From positions 1 through 64,000 of the forward strand of contig JAJZVO010000004.1 in assembly GCA_021845665.1 (NCBI GenBank): a stretch of DNA of 64,000 nt. Reading direction: 5' to 3'. The notes under the pieces were generated by a model. The model did no database searches. It was not told where the DNA came from and saw nothing but the letters and a program-made list of their open reading frames with translations. Made by a program: the position numbers and the translations under genes. Of this stretch, positions 7,645 through 16,260 are shown one piece after another. The stretch is from Bacteroidota bacterium (lineage in GTDB: Bacteria > Bacteroidota > Ignavibacteria > Kryptoniales > JAKASW01). Positions within the stretch are counted from its first letter, which is position 1. Every line of letters starts with the position of its first letter.

Positions 7645-8376
7645 ATGAAAATGATAGAGATCGGCGGTTTACATAAATCATTCGGCGCCCAGCGTGTCCT
7701 GATGGGCTTGAATCTCAGCGTATCGAACGGCGAGACATTTTCCATACTCGGGAAGAGCGGAAGCGGGAAAAGCGTGATGCTGAAATGCATCGTCGGACTC
7801 ATGTTGCCCGACGCGGGCGACATCACGGTCGATTCCATGCGTGTCGACGCCGACGATCGCAAGACGCTCAAGCAGATCAGGAGAATGATCGGCTTCCTTT
7901 TCCAGGGAGGAGCTCTTTACGACTCGATGACTATCCGGGAAAATCTGATTTTCAACCTGACGAGACATCATAAGGTAAAACACAGCGAGGCGTCGGAAAA
8001 GGCCGCGCATTATCTAACGCTTGTCGGACTCCCGGACTTCATCGACAAGATGCCATCCGAACTCTCGGGCGGGATGAGGAAAAGGGCCGCGCTTGCGCGG
8101 GCGCTCGTAATCGAACCGCAAATACTTCTGTACGACGAGCCGACGACGGGCCTCGACCCGATCACTTCGGCGGAGATAGGCGAACTCATCAGAGAGATGC
8201 ACGACCGGTTCAAAGTAACGGGGATCGTCGTCACGCACGACATTCTCTGCGCGGGAATAGTGAGCGACAGGGCCGGCGTCTTGAAAGACGGGCTGCTGAA
8301 ATACACAGGAGCGCTCAACGAGCTCGTTCAAATCGAGGATAAAGAGATCAAGGGATTTTTCAGGAAGCCGATATGA
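7645..8376 (+). CDS. mlaF: Mla-type ABC transporter ATP-binding protein (MlaF)
   Basis: A 243-residue ABC ATPase. Walker A GKSGSGKS is at residues 36-43, the signature LSGGM at 140-144, Walker B LLYDEP at 161-166, and the switch His in VVTHD follows. The GGALYDSMTIREN stretch after the Q-loop is typical of MlaF/Mkl proteins. It should power lipid movement through the MlaE permease. The 116-bp gap after mlaE contains short degenerate repeats of GTGACAG but no obvious promoter. The start may be 7645 or the ATG two codons later. Confidence 0.93.
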   Translation: MKMIEIGGLHKSFGAQRVLMGLNLSVSNGETFSILGKSGSGKSVMLKCIVGLMLPDAGDITVDSMRVDADDRKTLKQIRRMIGFLFQGGALYDSMTIRENLIFNLTRHHKVKHSEASEKAAHYLTLVGLPDFIDKMPSELSGGMRKRAALARALVIEPQILLYDEPTTGLDPITSAEIGELIREMHDRFKVTGIVVTHDILCAGIVSDRAGVLKDGLLKYTGALNELVQIEDKEIKGFFRKPI

Positions 8377-8431
8377 AGAAAAACAGTTTTGACATAAGAA
8401 TAAGTAATCAATATTACCGGGATCCGATGTC

Positions 8432-9505
8432 ATGAAGAAAACTTATGCTGCATTGCTGGGGCTGTTCGTCGCGGTAGGTGTACTGATACTTGTCGCGGGC
8501 ATATTCCTGATCGGCGAGCGCCAGGGGATATTCACCAAGTCGACCGATATTCTGGCGCGGTTCAACTCAGTCGAGGGACTCAAGAAGGGCGCCGCCGTGC
8601 GCCTCCTCGGAATAGACGTCGGCACCGTCTCGGACATCAGGATATGGAACAATGTCGCACTTGTCGATCTTAAGGTCTTTTCGGGCTCCAGGAAGTTCAT
8701 CAAGCGGGACTCGAAAGCAATGCTCGAAACTGAGGGACTTGTCGGAAACAAGTTCGTAGTCCTCACTCCCGGGACGGATGGTTCTCCCTCCGTGCAACCG
8801 CTCGACACATTGAATTCGATAGAAGAGCCGAACATTTCCCAAATCATAGTTGAGACGAGAGAAACGATCGCGAGCGTGAAAGATATGGTCACCCAGTTTT
8901 CGGGAATCCTTGCGGACGTCAGAGGGGGACGCGGAACTCTCGGTAAGCTTGTGACCGACCCGAGCGTGTACTATGCACTTCAACACGCGACATACGAGGC
9001 CGATTCGAGTCTCAAGAAAGTCTCCCAGAAGTTCTCGGACATGGCAGACGTTATATCTGGCCTCGGCGTGTCGCTCAATCGCGTTGTCGGCAAGACCGAC
9101 TCCGTCCTTTCCAGCGTCAACCTTGCCGTGCAGAACTTCGACACGACCTCCGCGAATATCAAGCTGATGGTGGCACAGCTCGACACCGGTCAGGGATTGG
9201 TCTCTTCCCTTCTCCACAACCGCGCTGTGTATGACACGGCGATGGCGGTGGTCTCGACGACGCTTTCCGCTGTGAAGGAGGCACAGATCGGACTGCAAAA
9301 ATTCGCCGGCAACATGGAAGCGCTGCGCCACAACTGGCTTTTCAGCAGCTATTTCGCTGGACAGGCGCAGGACGAGTATTCCAAGAAGGAGAAGGAACTG
9401 AAACAGATCGAGCAGCAAATCCAGGAGAGGAGCGAACAGCTCGACACAATGGAGAAACAGATGAAAGAGATACAGAAAAAGATCGGTGCGGCACAGGAAA
9501 AATAA
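8432..9505 (+). CDS. mlaD: MCE-domain lipid-binding protein (MlaD-like)
   Basis: A 357-residue protein with one N-terminal transmembrane anchor (about residues 6-27), then an MCE domain from roughly 35 to 120 (VEGLKKGAAVRLLGIDVGTV read in part), a helical middle and a charged coiled-coil tail rich in Glu, Gln and Lys (about 305-357). MCE proteins form hexameric rings on the periplasmic side and receive lipids from the MlaFE complex. The long coiled-coil tail makes it larger than E. coli MlaD (about 180 aa) and may form the tube that spans the periplasm. It is the last gene of the mla operon. Confidence 0.9.
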   Translation: MKKTYAALLGLFVAVGVLILVAGIFLIGERQGIFTKSTDILARFNSVEGLKKGAAVRLLGIDVGTVSDIRIWNNVALVDLKVFSGSRKFIKRDSKAMLETEGLVGNKFVVLTPGTDGSPSVQPLDTLNSIEEPNISQIIVETRETIASVKDMVTQFSGILADVRGGRGTLGKLVTDPSVYYALQHATYEADSSLKKVSQKFSDMADVISGLGVSLNRVVGKTDSVLSSVNLAVQNFDTTSANIKLMVAQLDTGQGLVSSLLHNRAVYDTAMAVVSTTLSAVKEAQIGLQKFAGNMEALRHNWLFSSYFAGQAQDEYSKKEKELKQIEQQIQERSEQLDTMEKQMKEIQKKIGAAQEK

Positions 9506-9741
9506 CGGAATCGTGGGAAAATAGGGAAAGGATGGGATGGTGGAATACGGGAATATTGGAACAAGGAATTGATGGATTATATGGATAATGCCGAGTGCCG
9601 AAGAATGTTGAAGTAAATCCAACGCTTCACGGGAGATCGATGGAGTCATGTGGTTCTCAAGCAACCGTTAGCGCGTTAGGCGCGGCCTGTTTGTAGAAAT
9701 CCGGCAGAGGAAGAACTCGCGAGCCCCGGAAGGGTGGCCGG

Positions 9742-10119
9742 TCAATTGAGGGCTGAACTCTTCCTAAACGCAAGATTCGCACTCACCGATTTCAAACCCA
9801 ATATCATCAATGCAATGCCCGCGGCAAGCAGACTGGCTATGGAATCAATTTCCCCTGCAGGATGGAGCCTCATGACAATTTGTCCGGCGTTCCCCAGCAC
9901 CGACAGGAACGCCCACAGACTAAGCGCGCCGATCTCAAAAAGGATCAGCCCAACCAGGACATTCGCGATCGACTCAAGCATCGGAAGCTTCGGCCGCTCT
10001 TTAGGCATTATTCTTCCAAGCTTTTCAAATTCCACCTGCAATTCCAAATTGTGACGCCTTTGCTGCTGATCGAAGAACGCGGATATAACGACTGCGACAA
10101 TGAGTATGGCGACAAACAT
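9742..10119 (-). CDS. Small membrane protein, unknown function
   Basis: A 125-residue protein with three hydrophobic stretches: an N-terminal MFVAILIVAVVISAFF, one at about residues 50-80 and one at about 92-110. A soluble segment with a KPERPKLPM-like basic/Pro patch lies between the first two. No family is recognised. It starts three bases after the stop of 10123-10473 and is surely co-transcribed with it. The pair diverges from an ECF sigma factor, so it could be a target of that regulator. It ends the minus-strand unit; the 9506-9741 gap before it holds only low-complexity purine-rich sequence. Confidence 0.6.
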   Translation of the reverse strand: MFVAILIVAVVISAFFDQQQRRHNLELQVEFEKLGRIMPKERPKLPMLESIANVLVGLILFEIGALSLWAFLSVLGNAGQIVMRLHPAGEIDSIASLLAAGIALMILGLKSVSANLAFRKSSALN

Positions 10120-10122
10120 ACG

Positions 10123-10473
10123 TTATCCTTTCCTGAGCTTTCCAGCGTCTCTCAACGCCATCACAGAAAGAAGGACCGAAAGCAATATGATCTCCGCAGC
10201 GAAAATGAAAAGAAACGCCTCGCGCAGAAGGACGAGCCTCCTAAAGAAAAAGAGGCCGACCAGATCCACAACAAGAAGAGCAAGTGCAGTAGCGGCTGTA
10301 GTTGCTACCTTCGTCCAGTTCGGACGAATTCCGTATTGCGGCTCAATGCCATTCCTCAGTCCGTAAATGGCCTTCTTATGCCGAATATCGCGCTCGTGAT
10401 ATTCCCAGAATCCCCAAACCACAATTAGACTTATTACAATGATCGTTGAAGCGTTGCTAGTCTCCAGTTCCAC
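10123..10473 (-). CDS. Small membrane protein, unknown function
   Basis: A 116-residue protein with an N-terminal transmembrane helix (TIIVISLIVVWGFWEY), a basic loop containing HERDIRHKK and two more helices at about residues 58-75 and 84-103. The GTG start has GGGAGG six bases upstream. No family is recognised. It forms a two-gene unit with the following membrane protein and shares its 128-bp upstream region with the divergent ECF sigma gene. Confidence 0.6.
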   Translation of the reverse strand: MELETSNASTIIVISLIVVWGFWEYHERDIRHKKAIYGLRNGIEPQYGIRPNWTKVATTAATALALLVVDLVGLFFFRRLVLLREAFLFIFAAEIILLSVLLSVMALRDAGKLRKG

Positions 10474-10517
10474 TCGTAACCTCCCTATTTCAATCCTTTA
10501 GACAACTCCGAACAGTT

Positions 10518-10538
10518 TTTTCTTTCACTGAAAGAAAA
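10518..10538. promoter_or_regulatory. 9-bp inverted repeat in the divergent sigma-factor control region
   Basis: TTTTCTTTC (10518-10526) and GAAAGAAAA (10530-10538) are exact inverses around ACT. The repeat lies midway between the divergent membrane-protein gene and the ECF sigma gene. It can act as an operator for either direction; a hairpin with a three-base loop is the alternative reading. Confidence 0.5.
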
Positions 10539-10601
10539 TTAGCTTGAAGGAAGTCTAACCTTTTGTACGCGCCATGAAACACTAGTGTCAGAAAATTCGG
10601 G

Positions 10602-11141
10602 ATGGGCTTGGACAAATCTGCAGCAGGCGGGACATTCAGGGATATCGTAAACCTCTACTCAGAATGCGTGTTCAATCTCGCACTCAGGATGTTAGGCAAC
10701 CGGGAAGAGGCCGAAGAGGCAACGCAAGATGTATTCATGAGAGTGCTTCACTCGATCGATAAATTCAGAGGAGATTCAGGTCTTGGGACGTGGATCTGGC
10801 GTATTGCGACAAACGTCTGCCTGACCCGCAGAAAGAAGAAAAACATCTTTTCGGTAAGCCTTGACGCCATTCAGGTCGATCCGTCCGATGGGAGAATCGA
10901 GAGCCATTCAAGACAGGAAAGATCGCTTTTTGCCCGAGAGCGCACAGATATTATCCAACATTACATATCGTTGCTGCCGCCGGGCGAATCGGCGGTTATC
11001 ACGCTTTTCTACCTTGAAGAACTTTCTTACGAGGAGATATCAGATATATTGAAAATGCCGGTCGGCACTGTATCCACCTCGCTGCATAGAGGACGGCAGA
11101 AGCTCGGAGAGATGTTAAGAAAGGACGAGACAAATTTATGA
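10602..11141 (+). CDS. ECF-type RNA polymerase sigma factor
   Basis: A 179-residue sigma-70 family protein of the extracytoplasmic-function type. Region 2 is at about residues 14-80 (ALRMLGNREEAEEATQDVF, FRGDSGLGTWIWRIATN). Region 4 is at about 120-172 (SAVITLFYLEELSYEEIS, then MPVGTVSTSLHRGRQKL), separated by a flexible linker. It directs transcription of a small regulon when released from its anti-sigma factor. Its stop overlaps the start of the zinc-finger protein downstream by four bases, the standard sigma/anti-sigma arrangement. A 9-bp inverted repeat lies upstream. Confidence 0.92.
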   Translation: MGLDKSAAGGTFRDIVNLYSECVFNLALRMLGNREEAEEATQDVFMRVLHSIDKFRGDSGLGTWIWRIATNVCLTRRKKKNIFSVSLDAIQVDPSDGRIESHSRQERSLFARERTDIIQHYISLLPPGESAVITLFYLEELSYEEISDILKMPVGTVSTSLHRGRQKLGEMLRKDETNL

Positions 11142-11566
11142 ATTGCGAAGACTTCAGATACCGCTCGGATAACATGGCGGAGTCGAGGAAGCCGGTCGTT
11201 CCTGGTAATCTTCCTCCGGACATGCATTCCCATATTGACAAATGTGCGGCGTGTGCGCTCTATCTCGATTATGCCCGTGCCGGTGCAGACGCAATGCTAA
11301 AAGCACGACACAAAGAGATGCCTCATGAGCTGTATGAAAGGCTCATCCAGCTCGAAGCTGAACCGCGCGGAACCGTGCGGCAGACATTCAACACATCTTT
11401 TCTTATTTATATCCTTCAGATTTTTATCCCGACAATGATGATATGGATAGCTGGAGAATTCATGCCGGCTCCCGCATCCGCTTTGATTGAAATCCTCTTG
11501 ATGGTCTTCGCGATGGTGTTGGCCTTCGAGAAAACCGCCAGAAGGCTCGTGACGGACAGGGTCTGA
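11138..11566 (+). CDS. Zinc-finger anti-sigma factor, membrane-anchored
   Basis: A 142-residue protein with the H-x3-C-x2-C motif of ZAS anti-sigma factors (H32, C36, C39) in its cytoplasmic N-terminal half. Two hydrophobic helices follow at about residues 85-103 and 108-128. It overlaps the ECF sigma gene by ATGA and should hold that sigma factor at the membrane until a signal releases it. The periplasmic part is very short, so the signal is more likely sensed in the membrane or cytoplasm than by a large sensor domain. Confidence 0.85.
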   Translation: MNCEDFRYRSDNMAESRKPVVPGNLPPDMHSHIDKCAACALYLDYARAGADAMLKARHKEMPHELYERLIQLEAEPRGTVRQTFNTSFLIYILQIFIPTMMIWIAGEFMPAPASALIEILLMVFAMVLAFEKTARRLVTDRV

Positions 11567-11595
11567 GTCCCACAAGCGGCTGCGCAAAAGATTGA

Positions 11596-11694
11596 CCACG
11601 GAGAGCACAAAGACTAAGCGGCGCCCCACACTCAGAAAGTCCGCAAAGAATTTATCCGGATTCTTTGTGCCCTCTGTGCCCTTCCTTTGTGGCC
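11596..11694. repeat. Dispersed imperfect inverted-repeat element (copy 1)
   Basis: The stretch begins CCACGGAGAGCACAAAG and ends with its degenerate inverse, CTTTGTGCCCTCTGTG followed by CTTTGTGG, so the RNA would fold into a long imperfect hairpin. A related element with exact 9-bp ends lies at 37316-37419 and a half copy at 53987-54009. It sits between the converging anti-sigma and TonB receptor genes. Confidence 0.6.
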
Positions 11695-11723
11695 TCTATG
11701 GTAAAAAAAGCGCAGCACCCAGC

Positions 11724-13943
11724 TCAGAAACTCGTCGACACGACCAGCATGTAATTCCTCAGCGGCGCCATGTTCCCTATCATCTCAACGTAGTAGTAAT
11801 TAAACAGGTTATTGATGATGAGGTCCACATCCAAGGGTATTCCCGCCGAAGAGAGATCTACTCCGCCCCGGACGTCAGTGATGTACGCCGGCACCCGGTC
11901 ATTGCCGTTCCTGACAATCCCCAGTTGTACCAGCTGCCTGTCATAATTCTCGAACTTGCTGACGTATCTGAAGTCGACGGACGCACGGTAGATCGATTTC
12001 TGAAAATCGGCGGACACGTAGAACAGCTCTCGCGACCTGTATTTCAGAATATCGTGGTTCGTGAGATCGAGAGGATAGATGCGAGTGTAGCTCGCCTTCA
12101 ACGTGAGAAAGTCGGTCCCGGCATCGCTCGACGCGTCGATCTCGTATCCCTGGATTCTCGCGCGGGTAACGTTCTGAAAAGTAATCTGCCCGGAATTATT
12201 GAACTCAGGCTCGATCATGTTCCAGTAGTCGCTCTGAAAAATCGCGGCGTCAATTAATCCATAAAACGAAAGCGGCACGATACCTCCGATCTCCTCGGAA
12301 AGGCTCCGCTCAGGCAAAAGATTTGGGTTCGGAACAATCGAAACCCCGCCGGATTGTATAGACGCATATGTCTCTCCCACGCTGGGCGCGCGAAATCCTG
12401 TACCTATCGAAGCGCGAAACGCCGTCCCATTTCCGATGTCGTACACCAGGCCGAGCTTCGGGTTGAACTGGTTGAAGGAGGCCTTCCCTTGAATCTTCTC
12501 GTAATCGTACCTTCCACCTACGGTCGCGCGGAGGCTGTCGAACCTTTGTTCTGCTTGAATGTATGCCGCGCCGGAGTTGCTCTGCTTATTGGTGAAGGAA
12601 TTTGAATTGATGAAATCGAGCTCCCCATCCGCGCCGAACGTCAGAACAGTCGACGGCGACGCATTCCATGTCCCCTGGTATTCAAGATATCCTGTACTTG
12701 AATTTGACGTGTCGCCGATACCGGTCGGCGTGTTTCCAAAATTGTCGTACCAGTAATTGTAGTAATAACTCCCGCGCAGGACGTAAAGGAATTTATCCGA
12801 CACAACGTTGGTATAAATACCTGCGAGGTTGGCACGTGTCGACTTAACCCATTGACCGAGCGAATTTGCCGACGGCTGAAGGGCGTGGTCTATATCTTCC
12901 CAGTAAAGGAAATTGCCGGAGTACTGGTCGAAAAGGTTTCCGAAGATTTTCAGACTCTGGTTCGAACCGATGGTACCGGCCGTTTCCGCGAAGAGGTTCA
13001 TCCGCCTGAAGAAATCGTTCTGTATGTAGCCGTCGTCTCTCTTGTAGCTGAGCGACGCCGTGACGCCGAAATCGCCGAGTCCGATCGGCTGCGAGTGGGT
13101 AATCGAAGCGCCCTGGAAATATCGCGGATGCGGCGACCACTGCCAGCTTGCATAAGTCGGCTGCTGGTAGAAACCGCCGTACATCTTTACACTTGTCGAG
13201 TTCACGTCGACGTTGTTCTTTGTTATCACATCTATGACGCCGCCGAGCGCGCTCGATCCGTATAGCGCGGAGCCGGCACCCTTCATCACTTCCACTCGCT
13301 CGATGTCGGATACCGGAATCGATTCCCAGACGGCCTGGCCGGTGTCGCCCGTGAGAAGCGGTATGCCGTCGATGAGGAGAAGGACCCTGCTCCCTATTCC
13401 GCGGGCGTAGCCGCTCGAGCCGCGTATGTTTAACTGGTCCTGCACGAAGTTCACGCCCGGCACGTACCGGAGCGCGTCGCCAAGCGAAACGACATCCCTC
13501 CGCTGAAGAGATGCCGAGCTGATCACGCTCATGCTGACCGGGACATCGGTTAAGAGCTGTCTCCTCTTGCTCGCGGTCACCACCACCTGGTCCGCCTGGA
13601 TCGGAGATGGTATGAGGTAAATCCTCAGCGCCTCCGCCTCGGGATTCCCGGCGGATACGGTTCTGATGGATTTCTTGAAGCCTATCATCGAGACAGAGAG
13701 CCGGTAAGTGCCTGAAGGTATTTGCTGAAATCCGAAACTCCCGTCTACTCCTGAGAGCGTACCTGTCCTGATTTGTTTCCCCTGACCGCGTGATTGCAGC
13801 ATGACTGTTGCGCCGGCGACTGCGCTGGAATCTTCGGCAGACAGCACGACGCCTGCAACCCTTGATTGCGGGAAGCTAGTGCCGTACAGAAGGAGAAGCG
13901 AGGCTGCCGAGAGGATTAGGAGGCGTATTTTTGAAATCGACAT
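11724..13943 (-). CDS. TonB-dependent outer-membrane receptor
   Basis: A 739-residue protein with a signal peptide (about residues 1-25), a carboxypeptidase-like beta-sandwich of about 80 residues, a plug domain with the TonB-box-like region and GGVIDVITK, and a beta-barrel ending in an aromatic Phe. The plug shows DVPVSMSVI, LRYVPGVN, IRGSSGYARG and ERVEVMKGAGSALYGS in order. Such receptors import metal chelates, vitamins or glycans using TonB energy. The substrate cannot be told from sequence. The start overlaps the preceding lipoprotein gene by 68 bases in another frame, so the two are probably co-translated. It is length-typical for the family. Confidence 0.92.
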   Translation of the reverse strand: MSISKIRLLILSAASLLLLYGTSFPQSRVAGVVLSAEDSSAVAGATVMLQSRGQGKQIRTGTLSGVDGSFGFQQIPSGTYRLSVSMIGFKKSIRTVSAGNPEAEALRIYLIPSPIQADQVVVTASKRRQLLTDVPVSMSVISSASLQRRDVVSLGDALRYVPGVNFVQDQLNIRGSSGYARGIGSRVLLLIDGIPLLTGDTGQAVWESIPVSDIERVEVMKGAGSALYGSSALGGVIDVITKNNVDVNSTSVKMYGGFYQQPTYASWQWSPHPRYFQGASITHSQPIGLGDFGVTASLSYKRDDGYIQNDFFRRMNLFAETAGTIGSNQSLKIFGNLFDQYSGNFLYWEDIDHALQPSANSLGQWVKSTRANLAGIYTNVVSDKFLYVLRGSYYYNYWYDNFGNTPTGIGDTSNSSTGYLEYQGTWNASPSTVLTFGADGELDFINSNSFTNKQSNSGAAYIQAEQRFDSLRATVGGRYDYEKIQGKASFNQFNPKLGLVYDIGNGTAFRASIGTGFRAPSVGETYASIQSGGVSIVPNPNLLPERSLSEEIGGIVPLSFYGLIDAAIFQSDYWNMIEPEFNNSGQITFQNVTRARIQGYEIDASSDAGTDFLTLKASYTRIYPLDLTNHDILKYRSRELFYVSADFQKSIYRASVDFRYVSKFENYDRQLVQLGIVRNGNDRVPAYITDVRGGVDLSSAGIPLDVDLIINNLFNYYYVEMIGNMAPLRNYMLVVSTSF

Positions 13944-14469
13944 CTATATCTATTCCATTTACAAATGAGCCCGGGGTGACGACAACGGAATCGGGCTGGC
14001 CGACGCCATGCGAGTAACCGTAAGCACCGACGACCTTCCAGTCCTGAAAAACATTCGAGCCGTACTGAAGCGCCACGGCAACGTATTCAAAAGCTGCGGC
14101 CGAATCGAGATTGAACTTATACGAAAGCGAGTCGACAAATTTCGGCAACCCCGCCGCCCCGATAATGGGATAAACGAGAGCCTGCCCATTTGTCACCTCG
14201 GTGAGGATATTCGTAGGCGGATATTTATAAAACGCCACAACCCGAAGATCCTGCACACTGTCCGACGGAGGCCACGCAGAGACAAACCGTACTGTTCCAC
14301 CAAATCCCATTTGACCGGCAGAAGAAGACTGAGTTGGCGCGAGACCGCCGTTGCAGCCTGCGAACAGCGCTGTAAAGAAGAACGCCGCAATCGAGATACT
14401 GAGCCTTAGTGCACGTAGAGAGTTGGAAGTACCGGTTGTCAGATATGCCGATCTCAATTGGGCTTTCAA
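13876..14469 (-). CDS. Putative lipoprotein upstream of the TonB receptor
   Basis: From TTG 14469 the product is 197 residues with a lipobox, FTALFAGC, at about residues 30-37 and a mature domain rich in beta strands, containing VRFVSAWPPSDSVQDLRVVAFYKYP in part and a C-terminal GIDIDVDFKN. TTG 14469 is chosen because GGAG lies seven bases before it and it gives a normal lipoprotein signal; the frame continues upstream to 14730 without sense. No family name is certain. It probably sits on the periplasmic or outer face and works with the TonB receptor whose gene it overlaps. Confidence 0.6.
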   Translation of the reverse strand: MKAQLRSAYLTTGTSNSLRALRLSISIAAFFFTALFAGCNGGLAPTQSSSAGQMGFGGTVRFVSAWPPSDSVQDLRVVAFYKYPPTNILTEVTNGQALVYPIIGAAGLPKFVDSLSYKFNLDSAAAFEYVAVALQYGSNVFQDWKVVGAYGYSHGVGQPDSVVVTPGSFVNGIDIDVDFKNTPPNPLGSLASPSVRH

Positions 14470-14548
14470 AGCATAACTCCAAATAGTTTCTATGACAAAA
14501 GGCCGATAGTCAGTCAGGACGGGTTTCACAGACATGTCCAGATTCTTA

Positions 14549-14666
14549 CTAGTGCCCATCCAACAATCGTTTGCTAAGTTGGTCCCGCCAAAAGCGGGCG
14601 GGATGCTCATTCCAACAATAATTTTACCTGCACGTTGTTTGGTAAAATTAGTTGGAATGGCACTAG
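14549..14666. mobile_element. MITE-like 118-bp inverted-repeat element
   Basis: The ends CTAGTGCCCATCCAAC (14549-14564) and GTTGGAATGGCACTAG (14651-14666) are inverse copies with 14 of 16 matches. Inside lie further inverted pairs: ATTCCAAC/GTTGGAAT, AATTTTACC/GGTAAAATT and CCCGCC/GGCGGG. It has no coding capacity. It sits just upstream of the lipoprotein/TonB receptor operon and may carry or disturb its promoter. Target-site duplications were not identified. Confidence 0.5.
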
Positions 14667-14835
14667 CAGCATGAGGAACACAGATCGATTCCGGCGGCTG
14701 AAAACTAGCCATCAAGTGGTGGATTTTCAACCGGAAGGCTAACTATGCACAAGTACGTGGCTTGCGGGGTGGATGGGGCTGTTTTCTTCGAACTTGATCG
14801 GGTAACGCAAGGCCTCATATCGACTCTTGAACTAT

Positions 14836-16260
14836 CTACCGGGTCGCCCCGAAAAGCGTCCACGGATAGGAAAGCATGTTATGAAGATACAGGCCTTCCC
14901 ACTTGTACCCCGGGTGGCGCCGGAAATACTCGGACGCGATGAAGTTCGTGCCGTCGGGATGTCCCATGTGTGCCCAGAGATCCATCTTGTCAGCCAGGTC
15001 CGATGATGTCACCTTTCCCTGCACGGCGCCGGCGGGATTGAACGGACCCCATCCCCACTGGCGGACGCCGAGCGGATCCTCGTCGTTGTGTCCGCAAATC
15101 ACATAGCTGTCGTGGGCGAACCTTCCGCGAACCTGGTCGTAATCGTCGCCTAAGATTTTCTCGGCAATCTTCACGTCTATCTTTCCTTTGTACTCCCGCA
15201 TCAGAGTCTCAAGCCGGAGTTTCCTGTCGTCCATCGAGCTGTATTTGTCGTACGGATTAAATACCGTCTCTTCCCTGATGATCTTCGGATCGCTCGGAAA
15301 ATTTGAGCCTACGAAATAGCCGTTGTCCGTGCGCCAGACCTTGAAATACTTCAGGCCGAGTTCCAGGCGCGCGATCTCGTTTGTCTTTGTATCGCCGATA
15401 AGCCAGTCGTTCGCGTAGGCGCCGTTGTTGTCCTTCGTCATGATCCGCACGAAGTCGCCGATAGTGTTCGAATACTGCTCGGCTTCTCTGGCGCGCATGA
15501 ACTCCGGCGCGCCGTCCGGATTGAATCCTCTGAAACCGGTTATCGTGGTTTCGGTAATGAGTATGCCGGCACTGTTCTCAGCGAAGTCGTCGCCGCTGTC
15601 GATGAATCCGGGAAACGCGTCCATGAGTATGCTGTTCCCTTTTTCAGGGACGATATCCTCAATGATGTTCCACCGCTCACCGATAATGTAGTCGGTCCAG
15701 CAGTTATGTGCCATGACGATCCTGCCGTTGGATGTGTAACTGCCGGTGGCAATGAACGCGCTGCAATTTCCGGGCGCCTTCCCTCGATCTCTCCGTTCCC
15801 TGAGCTCCCGGATGAGCTGGGGGCGGTAATAATAAGCGATTTCCATCCACCCGTTCAGAGCAGTTATATCGATCGCGTCGTATTTATAGCCGCGGGCGCG
15901 AAGGCCGTCGGCAATTCCTCCGATCTCGCTCCTGTATTCGTCGGTCAGCTTCGGCCAGAACATGCGTCGAGCCGCGTCTCGATAGAAAGTCCAGTTTTCT
16001 CGTGTGGTGCGGCCGAGATAAAACTTCAGCATGCGGATGCCGTCGTCGATTTCGGGAGCGAGGAGGTAGCCGTCCTGGTAGCCGATGTCGGCAGGTGAGC
16101 CCTGGAGGTGAACGAATATCCAGCCGTTCTTGTCGACCCTGAAGGAATGCGCTAGTTTTGGATTGGGAGAAACAAACGCCACGCTGCCGGAAAACATTGT
16201 CGCGGCAATTAATACAGCAAAACCTTTCAAACGACCGAAAAGAAGGTTAGTGGTGATCAA
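14836..16260 (-). CDS. C45/phospholipase B-like Ntn hydrolase, exported
   Basis: A 474-residue protein with an N-terminal signal-like helix (about residues 8-30). The core has APGNCSAFIATG with the likely nucleophile Cys166, then NGRIVMAHNCW and MDAFPGFIDSG, blocks found in autoprocessing acyltransferases/amidohydrolases of the peptidase C45 and phospholipase B-like group. Cleavage before Cys166 would expose the catalytic N-terminus. The substrate is an amide or ester but cannot be named. The TTG start overlaps the stop of the SPOR gene (TTGA), implying coupled translation; no good ribosome-binding site is seen. Confidence 0.75.
   Translation of the reverse strand: MITTNLLFGRLKGFAVLIAATMFSGSVAFVSPNPKLAHSFRVDKNGWIFVHLQGSPADIGYQDGYLLAPEIDDGIRMLKFYLGRTTRENWTFYRDAARRMFWPKLTDEYRSEIGGIADGLRARGYKYDAIDITALNGWMEIAYYYRPQLIRELRERRDRGKAPGNCSAFIATGSYTSNGRIVMAHNCWTDYIIGERWNIIEDIVPEKGNSILMDAFPGFIDSGDDFAENSAGILITETTITGFRGFNPDGAPEFMRAREAEQYSNTIGDFVRIMTKDNNGAYANDWLIGDTKTNEIARLELGLKYFKVWRTDNGYFVGSNFPSDPKIIREETVFNPYDKYSSMDDRKLRLETLMREYKGKIDVKIAEKILGDDYDQVRGRFAHDSYVICGHNDEDPLGVRQWGWGPFNPAGAVQGKVTSSDLADKMDLWAHMGHPDGTNFIASEYFRRHPGYKWEGLYLHNMLSYPWTLFGATR

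Noticed and set aside
8567-9664. 365-codon frame antisense to mlaD
   Set aside because: Shadow of the MCE gene: composition is His/Leu/Arg-rich, without a family motif, and the sense frame is clearly real.
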